This document shows, piece by piece, positions 17,056 through 26,161 of a DNA stretch of 47,982 nt. Below the pieces are notes generated by a model. The model ran no database searches and was not told where the DNA came from. It was given only the letters and a program-made list of their open reading frames with translations. The number at the start of each line of letters is the position of its first letter. Positions within the stretch are counted from its first letter, which is position 1. Source of the DNA: Acidimicrobiaceae bacterium (GTDB lineage Bacteria > Actinomycetota > Acidimicrobiia > Acidimicrobiales > UBA8190); assembly GCA_003151955.1 (NCBI GenBank), contig PLZB01000023.1:1-47982 (forward strand). The letters run 5' to 3'. Made by a program: the position numbers and the translations under genes.

Positions 17056-17073
17056 CGCAGACTATATACTGCG
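17056..17073 (+). promoter_or_regulatory. Leaderless promoter with overlapping inverted repeat
   Basis: TATACT (17065-17070), close to the ideal -10, lies 7 bases before GTG 17078. The inverted repeat CGCAG-N8-CTGCG (17056-17073) straddles it. This suggests an operator controlling the small gene at 17078 and the AlbA_2 gene behind it. Confidence 0.55.
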
Positions 17074-17077
17074 GTGC

Positions 17078-17308
17078 GTGAACGAAGAGGAGCGGAGGTT
17101 ACGGCGGTGGGCGGGGGATCCCCGCCTGACAGATGCCGATCGCGAACTCCTCGATCGCATCATCGACGGGGACCTGACTGAGGAGTTCCAGGCCAACCTG
17201 GATGCCCAGCTGATCGCCGATCCGGTCCTCGGTGGGTTCCCCCACACGAGCGACGATGCGAACTGCCACGACGGCCCGTTCGCCGACCCCTCCGAGCCCA
17301 GTTCCTGA
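17078..17308 (+). CDS. Small hypothetical protein, 76 residues
   Basis: A charged protein beginning MNEEERRLRRWAGDPRLTDAD, with a helical Asp/Glu-rich middle (RELLDRIIDGDLTEEF) and a loose C-terminus (DDANCHDGPFADPSEPSS). I do not recognise the family. It has a strong leaderless promoter overlapped by an inverted repeat and lies 20 bases upstream of the frameshifted AlbA_2 gene, so the two probably form an operon. Base composition is less GC-extreme than in the flanking lysA and hom, consistent with acquired DNA. A small partner or regulator of the AlbA_2 protein is possible but unproven. Confidence 0.55.
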   Translation: MNEEERRLRRWAGDPRLTDADRELLDRIIDGDLTEEFQANLDAQLIADPVLGGFPHTSDDANCHDGPFADPSEPSS

Positions 17309-17328
17309 AACGGCGATACCGGTCCGCG

Positions 17329-18722
17329 GTGGCTGTGCTGGAAGATGTCGAGATTCTTGCTGGTGGCGGTGAATCCGAGACGGTCGAGTTCAAGCTGACC
17401 ACGGGCCAGAAGCACGAGGCGGCCCGCACCCTGTCGGCAATGTTGAACGGCCATGGCGGAACGGTCCTCTTCGGCGTCAGACGCGATCGCGCCGTCATCG
17501 GTCAGCTGGTCGCTGACAAGACCCTCGAGGACGTGACGCAAGCTTGCCGGGCCGTCCGCCCCGTGTTCCGCCGTCGATCGACCGGGTCGTCATCCCAGGT
17601 GCTGGTGGCAACGAGGTGCTGATGGTCCGGGTTCCCTCCGGAAACGCCAAGCCATACTCGTACAAGGGTGAGTTCTATGTCCGATCAGGAGCAGCCACCG
17701 TGGCCATGCCCGAAGAAATGCAGTTGGGTCTGGTCCTTGAGCGCGCTCACGGGATTGATCGTTGGGAACTCCTGAGCTCAGCCCGGGATCTCGAGGCCAT
17801 CCAGGAGCGGGAGGTCTGCGACTTCCGAGACGAGGTCATTGCCAACGGCCGGGGGAAATTCGAGAAGGACGCCAAGATGGTGGATATCCTTCGGGCCCTC
17901 AAGCTCCTTGATCCCGATGACCGTCCGAACAGGGCCGCCGTCGTGCTCTTCGGGGACGCCGACTCGTTCGGCGGCGAGTACATGGCGATCGGCTGCCAGA
18001 TGGTCGCGGTGGAGGGGACCGATCTGGGCGAGCACTTCGTTGACGAACGACTCGTCGAGGCCAATGCCTTCGCTGCCACTCGAGCCGCGGGTGTGTTCTG
18101 CAAGCAGCACCTGGCGAGGTCGGTGACGCTCAGCGGGCTCCAGGCTGACGTCGGCGTCGAGGTCCCGGAGTCGGTAATTCGGGAAGCCCTCGCCAACGCG
18201 TTCGCTCATCGCGACTACGTGACGTCGGGCCGGGTGCAGCTCCGGGTGTTCACCGATCGACTGGAAGTCGTATCTCCGGGAGGACTGCACTTCGGCCTGA
18301 CGGCCTCCGACCTCTACCGCCCCCACACATCGCTTCCTTGGAACCCCATGATCTTCGGTGGCCTCTACCGCCGCGGCATCGTCGACCAGCTTGGGTCCGG
18401 AACGATGCGGATGGTGAAATTGTGCACCGAGCACGGACTCGGGTGGCCCGTATTCTCCTCAACGCCCTCGTCCGTGAGCTGCACCATCCCGAGGCGCGGC
18501 TACTGGTTGTCAGCCGCCGGGACGAGCATCCTGCTGGCCGACCAGGAACAGAAGGCACTGCGGATCATGACCACCATGCCTACTTCGAGGGGCGAACTGG
18601 TTGAGCGGCTCGGCCTCGGTGACACGCAGATCAGGGACATCCTCGGCCGTCTTCGGGGTCACGGGCTTGCCCATCCCGAGGGACTTGGACGCGGGGCCAC
18701 TTGGACGATCGGACCCGGCTGA
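17329..18722 (+). pseudogene. AlbA_2 / RecG-like ATP-binding protein with a frameshift
   Basis: The first frame (from GTG 17329) gives ETVEFKLT...LSAMLNGHGGTVLFGVRRD, the AlbA_2 nucleic-acid-binding domain shared with Schlafen proteins. At about 17562 it leaves frame. The second frame, open to 18722, continues exactly where expected: PSIDRVVIPGAGG..., MVRVPSGNAKPYSYKGEFYV. The ATPase-like domain (VIREALANAFAHRDY, then GLYRRGIVDQLGSGTMRM) and a C-terminal winged helix follow. One missing base in the C run at 17562-17565 explains the break, so it may be real or a sequencing slip. Relatives are transcriptional regulators or accessory defence-type proteins. If corrected the protein would be about 464 residues. 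Confidence 0.75.
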
Positions 18723-18913
18723 TGACCCCCCCCGATCAGACCGGAATCAGACTTCTTGGGCAGACCGCATCGGAAACGTCCTGGTCAGAGCGGGTGCGCC
18801 GAAGCCGCCGCCATCGGGAATGAGACCCGAATCGGACCTGGAGGCATCGGCGACCGGCGGATGGCGGACGATCCACGGGCGTTGCTCGAGTCGAAGATCG
18901 GGCCTGGACCCCC

Positions 18914-19372
18914 TTGCCGCCGGGAATCTCGGCGCTCAGGGACCTGGCCTGTCTCGACAGCCGGCACTGCCTCGCCGTCGGCGCTGGGAGCACTGCACCG
19001 CCGACCGGGGATCCGTTGCTGACAACGGATGACGCGGGGAAGACCTGGACGGCACACAAGGGGCTGGGGCCGGGCGAGGAGCTCTCCCAGCCGGCCTGTA
19101 ACAACTCTCTCGACTGCACCCTGGTAGAGCACGCCCCCACCACGGCGCTCCTCGTCTCCACCGACGCGGGGAGCACGTGGGCCGCTGAGGCCCTCCTACC
19201 CAGCAACCTGACGGTCAGCTGTCTCGATCTGGAGCACTGCCTCGGCACCGAGGGAGGCTTTCGCTACAGCTACCAGCCACTGCTCCAGCTCTTCGCTTCC
19301 GGCGACGGGTGGAGCACCTGGATCTCGCGGCCCATTCCCCCTGTCGCGGCGCAAGCAGGCACCCCCCGCTGA
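18914..19372 (+). pseudogene. Fragment of a sialidase/BNR-type beta-propeller protein
   Basis: The frame reads LACLDSRHCLAVGAG, then LLTTDDAGKTWTAHKG, then LLVSTDAGSTWAAEALL and SCLDLEHCLGTEGG. These are two to three Asp-box-like blades with paired cysteines (C..S..C.AVG), as in secreted actinobacterial propeller proteins. In-frame sequence upstream of the TTG at 18914 (AWTPLPPG, DGGR) still looks like blade sequence but has no start codon or signal peptide. This is therefore probably the end of a larger lost gene. The 190 bases before it (18723-18913) show no other recognisable feature. Confidence 0.45.
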
Positions 19373-19399
19373 CGTCCCGGCCCGCCTCGGCCCGTCTTG

Positions 19400-19405
19400 T
19401 AGCGT
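19400..19405 (+). promoter_or_regulatory. Leaderless -10 element for hom
   Basis: TAGCGT is followed by 7 bases and ATG 19413. This spacing is why I prefer ATG 19413 over the in-frame GTG at 19404, which overlaps the hexamer. Confidence 0.55.
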
Positions 19406-19412
19406 GACCGGC

Positions 19413-20729
19413 ATGGTCCGGACCGGGAACGAGGGGCAACCCGTGCGCGTCGCCGTGCTTGGCGCCGGCAACGTCGGGGGTGCCCTCGTCCGACTCCTCC
19501 TCGACGACCCCGAGGGGATCGCCGAGCGGTCCGGGGTCCGGCTCGAGCTCCTGGCCGTGGCCGTCTCCGACCCGGCCCGGGAACGGCCCGGGATCCCCAC
19601 CGCCCTCGTCACCGGGGACGCCAAGGCCCTCGTCACCGACCCCGGAGTCGACGTCGTCGTCGAGCTCATCGGGGGGATCGACCCGGCCCGGGAGCTCATC
19701 GAGGCCGCCCTCGCCGCCGGGAAGCCCGTCGTCACCGGGAACAAGGCCCTCCTGGCCGCCCACGGGGCCGCCCTGGCCGCCGCCGCCGCCGAGGCCGGGG
19801 TCGACCTCCTCTACGAGGCGGCCGTGGCCGGCGCCATCCCCATCATCCGGCCGCTGCGGGAATCCCTGGCCGGGGAGAAGGTCCGCCGGGTCATGGGGAT
19901 CGTCAACGGGACCACCAACTACATCCTCACCACCATGGCCGAGGAGGGGCTCCCCTACGACGAGGTCCTGGCCGAGGCCCAGCGGCTCGGCTTGGCCGAG
20001 AAGGACCCCACCGCCGACGTCGACGGCCACGACGCCGCGGCCAAGGCCGCCATCCTGGCCGGCCTGGCCTTCCGCTGCGACGTCGTCGACGGCGACGTCT
20101 ACCGGGAGGGGATCGCCCGGGTCACCCCCCTCGACATCGCCTTCGCCGACCGCCTCGGCTACGTGGTGAAGCTCCTGGCCGTGGCCGAGCGGGCCGGCGG
20201 GGAGGAGCTCTCCGTCCGGGTCCACCCGGCCATGGTCCCGAAGACCCACCCCCTGGCCTCGGTCCGGGGGTCCTTCAACGCCGTCTTCATCGAGGGGGAC
20301 TCGGCCGGGGAGCTCATGCTCTACGGCCGGGGCGCCGGCGGGGTCCCCACCGCCTCGGCCGTCCTCGGCGACCTCATCGACGCCGCCCACAACCTCCTGG
20401 CCGGGAGCGCGGCCCCGGCCCCGGCCCGGGCCCGGGCCCGGCTCCAGCCCATCGACGAGATCCGGAGCGCCTACTACCTCTCCATCGAGGTGGCCGACCG
20501 ACCCGGGGTCCTCGCCGCCGTGGCCACCGTCTTCGGCGACCACGGGGTCTCCATCCGCTCCATGGAGCAGCAGGGCCTCGGCGACGAGGCCCGGCTGGTC
20601 TTCCTCACCCACCTGGCCCGGGAGGGCGACGTCCGGGCCACCCTGGCCGGTCTCGAGGCCCTCCCCGCCGTCGACCTCGTCGGCGGGGTCCTCCGGGTGG
20701 TCGGCGACGAGGACGGAGCCGGCCGGTGA
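19413..20729 (+). CDS. hom: Homoserine dehydrogenase
   Basis: 438 residues, reducing aspartate semialdehyde to homoserine on the way to threonine and methionine. The Rossmann motif [12 protein letters not shown] is near the N-terminus. The catalytic-domain signature appears as [12 protein letters not shown] and later [16 protein letters not shown]. The C-terminal ACT domain ([21 protein letters not shown]) is the usual site of feedback control by threonine. The stop overlaps the thrC start by 4 bases (GTGA), so the two are coupled. Confidence 0.97.
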   Translation: MVRTGNEGQPVRVAVLGAGNVGGALVRLLLDDPEGIAERSGVRLELLAVAVSDPARERPGIPTALVTGDAKALVTDPGVDVVVELIGGIDPARELIEAALAAGKPVVTGNKALLAAHGAALAAAAAEAGVDLLYEAAVAGAIPIIRPLRESLAGEKVRRVMGIVNGTTNYILTTMAEEGLPYDEVLAEAQRLGLAEKDPTADVDGHDAAAKAAILAGLAFRCDVVDGDVYREGIARVTPLDIAFADRLGYVVKLLAVAERAGGEELSVRVHPAMVPKTHPLASVRGSFNAVFIEGDSAGELMLYGRGAGGVPTASAVLGDLIDAAHNLLAGSAAPAPARARARLQPIDEIRSAYYLSIEVADRPGVLAAVATVFGDHGVSIRSMEQQGLGDEARLVFLTHLAREGDVRATLAGLEALPAVDLVGGVLRVVGDEDGAGR

Positions 20730-21781
20730 CCACCCCCGTCCTGGCCAGCTGGCCCGGGATCATCGAGGCCTACCGGGACCACCTCCCCGTCTCCGCCGCA
20801 ACCCCCGTCGTCACCCTCCTCGAGGGGGGCACCCCCCTCGTCCCCGCCCCCCGCCTCTCCGAGCGGCTCGGGGCCCGGGTCTTCCTCAAGTTCGAGGGCC
20901 TCAACCCCACCGGCTCCTTCAAGGACCGGGGCATGACCATGGCCATCTCCAAGGCGGCCGAGGCCGGGGCCAAGGCCGTCGTCTGCGCCTCCACCGGGAA
21001 CACCTCGGCCGCGGCCGCCGCCTACGCGGCCCGGGCCGGGCTCACCTGCGCCGTCCTCATCCCCACCGGGGCCATCGCCCTCGGGAAGCTGGCCCAGGCC
21101 CTCATCCACGGGGCCCGGGTCCTCCAGGTCAACGGGAACTTCGACGAGGCCCTCACCATCGTCCGGGAGCTCGGCGAACGGGAGCCCGTGACCGTCGTGA
21201 ACTCGGTGAACCCCCACCGGATCGAGGGCCAGAAGACGGGGGCCTTCGAGATCGTCGACGTTCTCGGCGACGCCCCCGACATCCACTGCATCCCGGTCGG
21301 CAACGCCGGGAACATCACCGCCTACTGGAAGGGCTACCTCGAGTACCGGGAGGCGGGCCACTCCACCCGGCTGCCCCGGATGCTCGGCTTCCAGGCCGCC
21401 GGGGCCGCCCCCATCGTCGAGGGACATGTCGTCGAGCATCCCGAGACCGTGGCCACCGCCATCCGGATCGGGAACCCCGCCTCCTGGTACGGGGCCGCCG
21501 CCGCCGCCTCCGAGTCCGGCGGTGGCATCGCCGCGGTCACCGACGAGGAGATCCTGGCCGCCTACCGCTTCCTCGCCGCCGAGGAGGGGGTCTTCTGCGA
21601 GCCGGCCTCGGCCGCCTCGGTGGCCGGTCTCCTCCAGAGCGACATCCCGTCGCGGTCCACCGTCGTCTGCGTCCTCACCGGCCACGGCCTGAAGGACCCC
21701 GACCGGGCCATCCAGCAGATCACCGTCCCCACCCCCATCTCCGCCGACTACGGATCGGTCCGGGAAGCCCTCGGCCTCTGA
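20726..21781 (+). CDS. thrC: Threonine synthase
   Basis: A 351-residue fold-type II PLP enzyme converting phosphohomoserine to threonine. The PLP lysine is Lys66 in [12 protein letters not shown]. The phosphate-binding loop ([13 protein letters not shown]) and the serine/glycine stretch [18 protein letters not shown] are present. It starts at GTG 20726 within the end of hom. Homoserine kinase (thrB), which normally follows in actinobacteria and makes its substrate, is not present; rho comes next. Confidence 0.97.
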   Translation: MTTPVLASWPGIIEAYRDHLPVSAATPVVTLLEGGTPLVPAPRLSERLGARVFLKFEGLNPTGSFKDRGMTMAISKAAEAGAKAVVCASTGNTSAAAAAYAARAGLTCAVLIPTGAIALGKLAQALIHGARVLQVNGNFDEALTIVRELGEREPVTVVNSVNPHRIEGQKTGAFEIVDVLGDAPDIHCIPVGNAGNITAYWKGYLEYREAGHSTRLPRMLGFQAAGAAPIVEGHVVEHPETVATAIRIGNPASWYGAAAAASESGGGIAAVTDEEILAAYRFLAAEEGVFCEPASAASVAGLLQSDIPSRSTVVCVLTGHGLKDPDRAIQQITVPTPISADYGSVREALGL

Positions 21782-21800
21782 CGGCCGGGCCCCAGGTCTG

Positions 21801-21830
21801 TTGCTGGCAGGTCCGCCGATCCGGTACCAT
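21801..21830 (+). promoter_or_regulatory. Probable rho promoter
   Basis: TTGCTG (21801-21806) and TACCAT (21825-21830) are separated by 18 bases, a good vegetative promoter arrangement. It lies 20 bases after the thrC stop and would give a 5' leader of about 175 bases before rho. Confidence 0.5.
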
Positions 21831-22013
21831 GAACCCGCCGTCGCTCCCCAGTTTCCCTCGGGAACTCGCGGGCGGCGGACCCGCCCCGACCCGGGGTGGG
21901 TAGCGGAGCCACCTCTTCTCGGTGGAGCCGGGCAAACCCTTCCTCTGTCCAGTGTTCTCTGGCGTCTCGTTCCAGCCGTCGCCAGGGGGGGACGCAACCT
22001 AGCGAGGTGGCCG
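21831..22013 (+). promoter_or_regulatory. Long 5' leader of rho with a hairpin
   Basis: This transcribed but non-coding stretch ends with GCGAGGTGG as the rho Shine-Dalgarno region. It contains a hairpin, CCACC-TCTTCTC-GGTGG (21909-21925), with competing G-rich segments on both sides (GGGGTGGG before it). Rho is autoregulated through its leader in many bacteria, and the C-rich, structured character would suit that. No known riboswitch is recognised. Confidence 0.3.
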
Positions 22014-23822
22014 ATGGCTGCAGAGCAGCAGCTCGAGCGCTCCGTACTCGAACGAAAAGAGCGGGACGAGCTCAGGGCCATCGCCCAGGCGATGTCCCTC
22101 GACACCAACTCCAGGTCGAAGAAGGCCGACATCGTCGACCAGATCCTCCGGGCCGCCGGGGTCGAGCTCGATCCTCCGGCCGAGGAGAACCCCGACACCG
22201 CCCCGGCCGAGGCCAAGGTCCCCTCCACCCGGGCCCGCAACGCCACCCGGCCGGGCAACGCCGTGGACGCCGCCCTGCTCGTCTCATCGAACGGAGCCGG
22301 CCCGGAGTCGAGCGGCCTCGTCCCCGACGGGAACGGAACCTCCGTCAACGGGGCACCCGACCCTGTCACGGCCGATCCGGTCCCCGCTGCCCCGACGGCC
22401 GAGGAGCCCTCGGCCGGCCCGGGACCCACGGCAGCTGTCCCCAGCGCTGACGATTCCCCCGACGAGCCGGTCGGCGAGCCCCGTCCTCAGGGGCAGAACG
22501 GACAGCAGGGCCAGCAGGGCCAGGGCCAGCCCGGCGGTCCCAACGACCCGGCCAACCGCCGGAGCCGTCGGCGCCGCGGTCGGGAACGGCCCGGCGCCCC
22601 CGGGCAGCCCGGTCCCGGCTCCGCCACCGGCGGGGGTGGGAGCGAGCGGGAGCTCCAGGGCGGCGGTCAGGAGGCGGCCCAGTACCAGGGTGAGCTCATC
22701 CCCGTCCGGGGACTCCTCGACCTCCGGGACGAGGGCTACGGGTTCCTCCGGGCCGAGGGCTACCTCCCCAGCCCCCGGGACGTCTACATCTCCATCAGCC
22801 AGGCCCGGCGGTTCGCCCTCCGCAAGGGGGACGCCATCGAGGGGGCCTGCCGGCCGGCGGCCTCCAACGAGAAATTCCCGGCCCTGATCCGGATCGACTC
22901 GGTCAGCGGGCTCGCCCCCGAGGACGCCCGGAGCCGGCCCCGCTTCGAGGACCTCACCCCGCTGTTCCCCGACTCGAAGCTCCGGCTCGAGACGACGGGG
23001 TCGGCCGAGCTGACCTCCAGGATCATGGACCTCCTCTGCCCCATCGGGAAGGGTCAGCGCGGGCTCATCGTCTCTCCCCCCAAGGCCGGGAAGACGACGA
23101 TCATGAAGCAGATCGCCCACTCCATCGAGGCCAACAACCCCGAGGTCCACCTCATGGTCCTCCTCGTCGACGAGCGCCCCGAGGAGGTCACCGACATGCG
23201 TCGCTCCGTCAAGGGCGAGGTGGTGGCCTCCACCTTCGACCGGCCCGCCGACGAGCACATCGCCATCTCGGAGCTCGCCATCGAGCGGGCCAAGCGCCTG
23301 GTCGAGACCGGGAAGGACGTCGTCATCATCCTCGACGGCATCACCCGACTGGCCCGGGCCTACAACCTGGCCCAGCCGGCCAGCGGCCGGGTCATGTCCG
23401 GTGGTGTCGACTCCGGGGCCCTCTACCCCCCCAAGAAGTTCTTCGGGGCGGCCCGGAACATCGAGGAGGGCGGGTCCCTCACCATCCTGGCCACGGCCCT
23501 GGTGGAGACGGGCTCGAAGATGGACGAGGTCATCTTCGAGGAGTTCAAGGGGACGGGGAACATGGAGCTCCGCCTCGACCGCCGGCTGGCCGAGCGCCGG
23601 CTCTACCCCTCCATCGACGTGAACGGCAGCTCCACCCGCCACGAGGAGCTCCTCTTCGAGCGGGGCCAGCTCCAGCAGGTCTGGAAGCTCCGTCGGGTCC
23701 TCAACGCCCTCCACCACGACTCCAGCTCGGGCGCTCCCGGGCTCGAGCTCCTGATGGACAAGATCCGGAACACCAAGTCCAACGACGAGTTCCTGGCGGA
23801 GATCGCCAAGGGCCCGGCCTGA
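22014..23822 (+). CDS. rho: Transcription termination factor Rho, long actinobacterial form
   Basis: 602 residues, an RNA-dependent hexameric helicase. The N-terminal Rho_N helices ([15 protein letters not shown]...[10 protein letters not shown]) are followed by a long low-complexity insertion (about 50-220), rich in Ala/Pro/Gly. The insertion includes a Gln/Gly tract ([14 protein letters not shown]) and a basic patch [12 protein letters not shown]. The RNA-binding cold-shock-like domain starts near residue 225 ([20 protein letters not shown]). The ATPase has Walker A PPKAGKTT (355-362), Walker B-type [16 protein letters not shown] and the Q-loop region [24 protein letters not shown] 22014 follows GAGGTGG. 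An in-frame extension to 21801 exists but lacks signals. Confidence 0.97.
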   Translation: MAAEQQLERSVLERKERDELRAIAQAMSLDTNSRSKKADIVDQILRAAGVELDPPAEENPDTAPAEAKVPSTRARNATRPGNAVDAALLVSSNGAGPESSGLVPDGNGTSVNGAPDPVTADPVPAAPTAEEPSAGPGPTAAVPSADDSPDEPVGEPRPQGQNGQQGQQGQGQPGGPNDPANRRSRRRRGRERPGAPGQPGPGSATGGGGSERELQGGGQEAAQYQGELIPVRGLLDLRDEGYGFLRAEGYLPSPRDVYISISQARRFALRKGDAIEGACRPAASNEKFPALIRIDSVSGLAPEDARSRPRFEDLTPLFPDSKLRLETTGSAELTSRIMDLLCPIGKGQRGLIVSPPKAGKTTIMKQIAHSIEANNPEVHLMVLLVDERPEEVTDMRRSVKGEVVASTFDRPADEHIAISELAIERAKRLVETGKDVVIILDGITRLARAYNLAQPASGRVMSGGVDSGALYPPKKFFGAARNIEEGGSLTILATALVETGSKMDEVIFEEFKGTGNMELRLDRRLAERRLYPSIDVNGSSTRHEELLFERGQLQQVWKLRRVLNALHHDSSSGAPGLELLMDKIRNTKSNDEFLAEIAKGPA

Positions 23823-23839
23823 TCCTGCCGTCCACCCCC

Positions 23840-23845
23840 TAGACT
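23840..23845 (+). promoter_or_regulatory. -10 element before rpmE
   Basis: TAGACT lies 9 bases upstream of ATG 23855, and the spacer contains GGAGGGG. It could drive a very short-leader rpmE transcript independent of rho. Confidence 0.4.
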
Positions 23846-23854
23846 GGAGGGGCC

Positions 23855-24073
23855 ATGAAGACCGACATCCACCCCAATTACGTCGAAGCCAACGTCCGCT
23901 GCTCCTGCGGGAACACCTTCACGACCCGCTCGACCAAGCCGGAGCTCCACTCCGAGCTCTGCAACGAGTGCCATCCCTTCTTCACCGGGAAGCAGAAGCT
24001 CGTCGACTCGGGCGGCCGGGTCGAGCGGTTCCAGCGGCGCTACGGCGAGCGCAAGGGCGCCAAGAAGTCCTGA
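23855..24073 (+). CDS. rpmE: 50S ribosomal protein L31 (zinc-binding form)
   Basis: 72 residues, full length. It begins [20 protein letters not shown] and has the zinc-binding cysteines Cys16, Cys18, Cys36 and Cys39 (RCSCG and [12 protein letters not shown]), marking the C+ type. A C-minus paralogue, if any, is not in this window. It sits between rho and prfA as in other actinobacteria. GGAGGGG precedes the start. Confidence 0.97.
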   Translation: MKTDIHPNYVEANVRCSCGNTFTTRSTKPELHSELCNECHPFFTGKQKLVDSGGRVERFQRRYGERKGAKKS

Positions 24074-24152
24074 CGCCCCCGGTGGCGGTCCCGGGCGGTC
24101 CCCTCGAGGAGGCCGGTCCCGGGGGAGCCCTGGCGCGCCGGTACCTGAACCC

Positions 24153-25238
24153 GTGGACGCCGAGCGCCTCGCTGGCTGGGAACGTGAGTACGAGTCGGTC
24201 CTGCGCGCCCTGTCGGACCCCGAGGTCCTGAGCGACCAGAACCGGCTCCGGGAGGCGTCGCGGCGCCACAAGGACCTCGAGGCCCTGGTGGGGGTGGGCC
24301 GGAAGCTCCAGCAGGCCGAGGACGACGTCGAGACGGCCCGGGAGATGCTCACCGACGCCTCCGGCGACGACCGGGAGCTGATCCGGGTCGAGCTCGAGGG
24401 GGCCGAGGGCCAGGTCGAGGCTCTCGGCGACCAGCTCCGGCTCCTCCTGCTGCCCCGGGACCCCAACGACGGCCGGAATGTCATCATCGAGCTCCGGGGG
24501 GCAGAGGGGGGGGAGGAGGCCAACCTCTTCGCCCGGGACCTCTACGAGATGTACCAGCGCTACGCCGAGCGGCGGGGCTTCAAGCTCGAGGTCCTCTCCT
24601 CCGATCCCTCCGACCGGGACGGCCTCAACGAGATCACCTTCGTGGTCAAGGGGGAGGACGCCTGGCAGCGGTTCAAGCACGAGGGGGGGACCCACCGGGT
24701 CCAGCGGGTCCCGGTCACCGAGTCCCAGGGCCGGATCCACACCTCGGCCGCCACCGTCACCGTCCTCCCCGAGGCCGAGGAGGCCGACGTCCACATCGAC
24801 CCCAACGACCTCCGGGTCGACGTCTTCCGCTCCAGCGGCCCCGGGGGCCAGTCCGTGAACACCACCGACTCGGCCGTCCGGATCACCCACATCCCCACCG
24901 GGCTGGTCGTCTCCATGCAGGACGAGAAGAGCCAGATCCAGAACCGGGCCCGGGCCATGGTCGTCCTCCGGGCCCGGCTCCTCAAGGCCGAGCAGGACCG
25001 GGTGGCGGCCGAGCAGTCCGAGCAGCGCCGGAGCCAGGTCGGCGGCGGGGGCCGGTCCGAGAAGATCCGGACCTACAACTTCAAGGAGAACCGAGTCACC
25101 GACCACCGGATCCGACTCACCCTCCACAAGCTCGACCGGGTCCTCGACGGCGAGATCGACGAGCTCGTCGACGCCCTCCTCGACGACGAGCGGGACCGCC
25201 AGATCGAGGCCGGCGGGGCCGCCGCCGCCGGGGAATGA
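24153..25238 (+). CDS. prfA: Peptide chain release factor 1
   Basis: 361 residues. It recognises UAA and UAG through the PxT motif, here PVT in HRVQRVPVTESQGRIHTSA (about 187-189). It triggers peptide release with GGQ in SSGPGGQSVNTTDSAV (about 230-232). Both are intact, so UAG is read as stop in this organism. This matters for the thiolase-like gene at 36963-38483. The start is GTG 24153, 79 bases after rpmE. The stop overlaps prmC as ATGA. Confidence 0.97.
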   Translation: MDAERLAGWEREYESVLRALSDPEVLSDQNRLREASRRHKDLEALVGVGRKLQQAEDDVETAREMLTDASGDDRELIRVELEGAEGQVEALGDQLRLLLLPRDPNDGRNVIIELRGAEGGEEANLFARDLYEMYQRYAERRGFKLEVLSSDPSDRDGLNEITFVVKGEDAWQRFKHEGGTHRVQRVPVTESQGRIHTSAATVTVLPEAEEADVHIDPNDLRVDVFRSSGPGGQSVNTTDSAVRITHIPTGLVVSMQDEKSQIQNRARAMVVLRARLLKAEQDRVAAEQSEQRRSQVGGGGRSEKIRTYNFKENRVTDHRIRLTLHKLDRVLDGEIDELVDALLDDERDRQIEAGGAAAAGE

Positions 25239-26161
25239 GCCCCCCCGGCCCCGAAGGGGACCTCCCCGCCGTCCGGGACGTCCTCGTCGACGTGGCCCGC
25301 CGGCTGGGCTCGGCCTCGGAGGCCCGCTGGATCCTCGAGTACGCCACCGGCCGGAACGACGTCCAGGTCCTGGCCCGGACCGGGGCCCGCCTCCCCGTCG
25401 ACCAGGCCGACACCGTGGCCTCGGTCCTGGAGCGCCGGCTGGCCGGCCATCCCCTCCAGTACCTCCTGGGCCGTTGGGCCTTCCGGAGCCTCGACCTCGC
25501 CGTCGACCCCCGGGTTCTCATCCCCCGTCCCGAGACGGAGCTGGTGGCCGGTCATGCCCTCGACGAGCTCCGCCGGTCGGCCCTGGCCGCCCCCACTGAA
25601 GAGCCCGTCCGGGCCGCCGACCTCGGGACCGGGTCGGGGGCCATCGCCCTCACCCTGGCCGCCGAAGGTCCCCCCCTCCCCGGGGGCCGGGACCTCGAGG
25701 TCTGGGCCGCCGACCGCTCCCCGGGGGCGCTGGAGGTGGCCGCCGCCAACGAGGCCGAGGTCCGCCGGGCCCAGCCCGGGCTGGCCCCCGTCCACCTCGT
25801 CGAGGGCTCCTGGTTCGGGGCCCTCCCCCCCGAGCTGGCCGGCACCCTGACCCTGGTCGTCTCCAACCCCCCCTACGTCACCGAGGCGGAGTGGACCGAC
25901 CTCGATCCAGTGGTCCGGGACCACGAGCCCTACGAGGCCCTCGTGAGCGGGCCGTCGGGCACCGAGGACCTCGACGCCATCATGGAGGAGGCCCCCCGGT
26001 GGCTGGCCCCCTGGGGGGTCCTGGTGCTCGAGCTCGCCCCCCACCAGGCCGACGGCTCGGCCCTGCGGGCCCTTGTCGACGGCTTCGACGGGGTCCTCAT
26101 CCGCAACGACCTGGCCGGCCGGGCCCGGACCCTGGTGGCCCGCCGCTCCCTCGAGACATGA
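25235..26161 (+). CDS. prmC: Release factor glutamine methyltransferase
   Basis: 308 residues. It methylates the Gln of the GGQ motif in release factors, matching its coupling to prfA. The SAM-binding motif ADLGTGSGAIALTLA (about 128-142) and catalytic NPPY in VVSNPPYVTEAEW (about 211-214) are present. The start overlaps the prfA stop by 4 bases and the stop overlaps the next gene as ATGA. Confidence 0.96.
   Translation: MSPPGPEGDLPAVRDVLVDVARRLGSASEARWILEYATGRNDVQVLARTGARLPVDQADTVASVLERRLAGHPLQYLLGRWAFRSLDLAVDPRVLIPRPETELVAGHALDELRRSALAAPTEEPVRAADLGTGSGAIALTLAAEGPPLPGGRDLEVWAADRSPGALEVAAANEAEVRRAQPGLAPVHLVEGSWFGALPPELAGTLTLVVSNPPYVTEAEWTDLDPVVRDHEPYEALVSGPSGTEDLDAIMEEAPRWLAPWGVLVLELAPHQADGSALRALVDGFDGVLIRNDLAGRARTLVARRSLET

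Noticed and set aside
21829..21903. A 24-codon leader peptide frame (MNPPSLPSFPREL...) before rho
   Set aside because: Its ATG overlaps the proposed -10 box, it has no Shine-Dalgarno sequence and no regulatory codon run; most likely chance.
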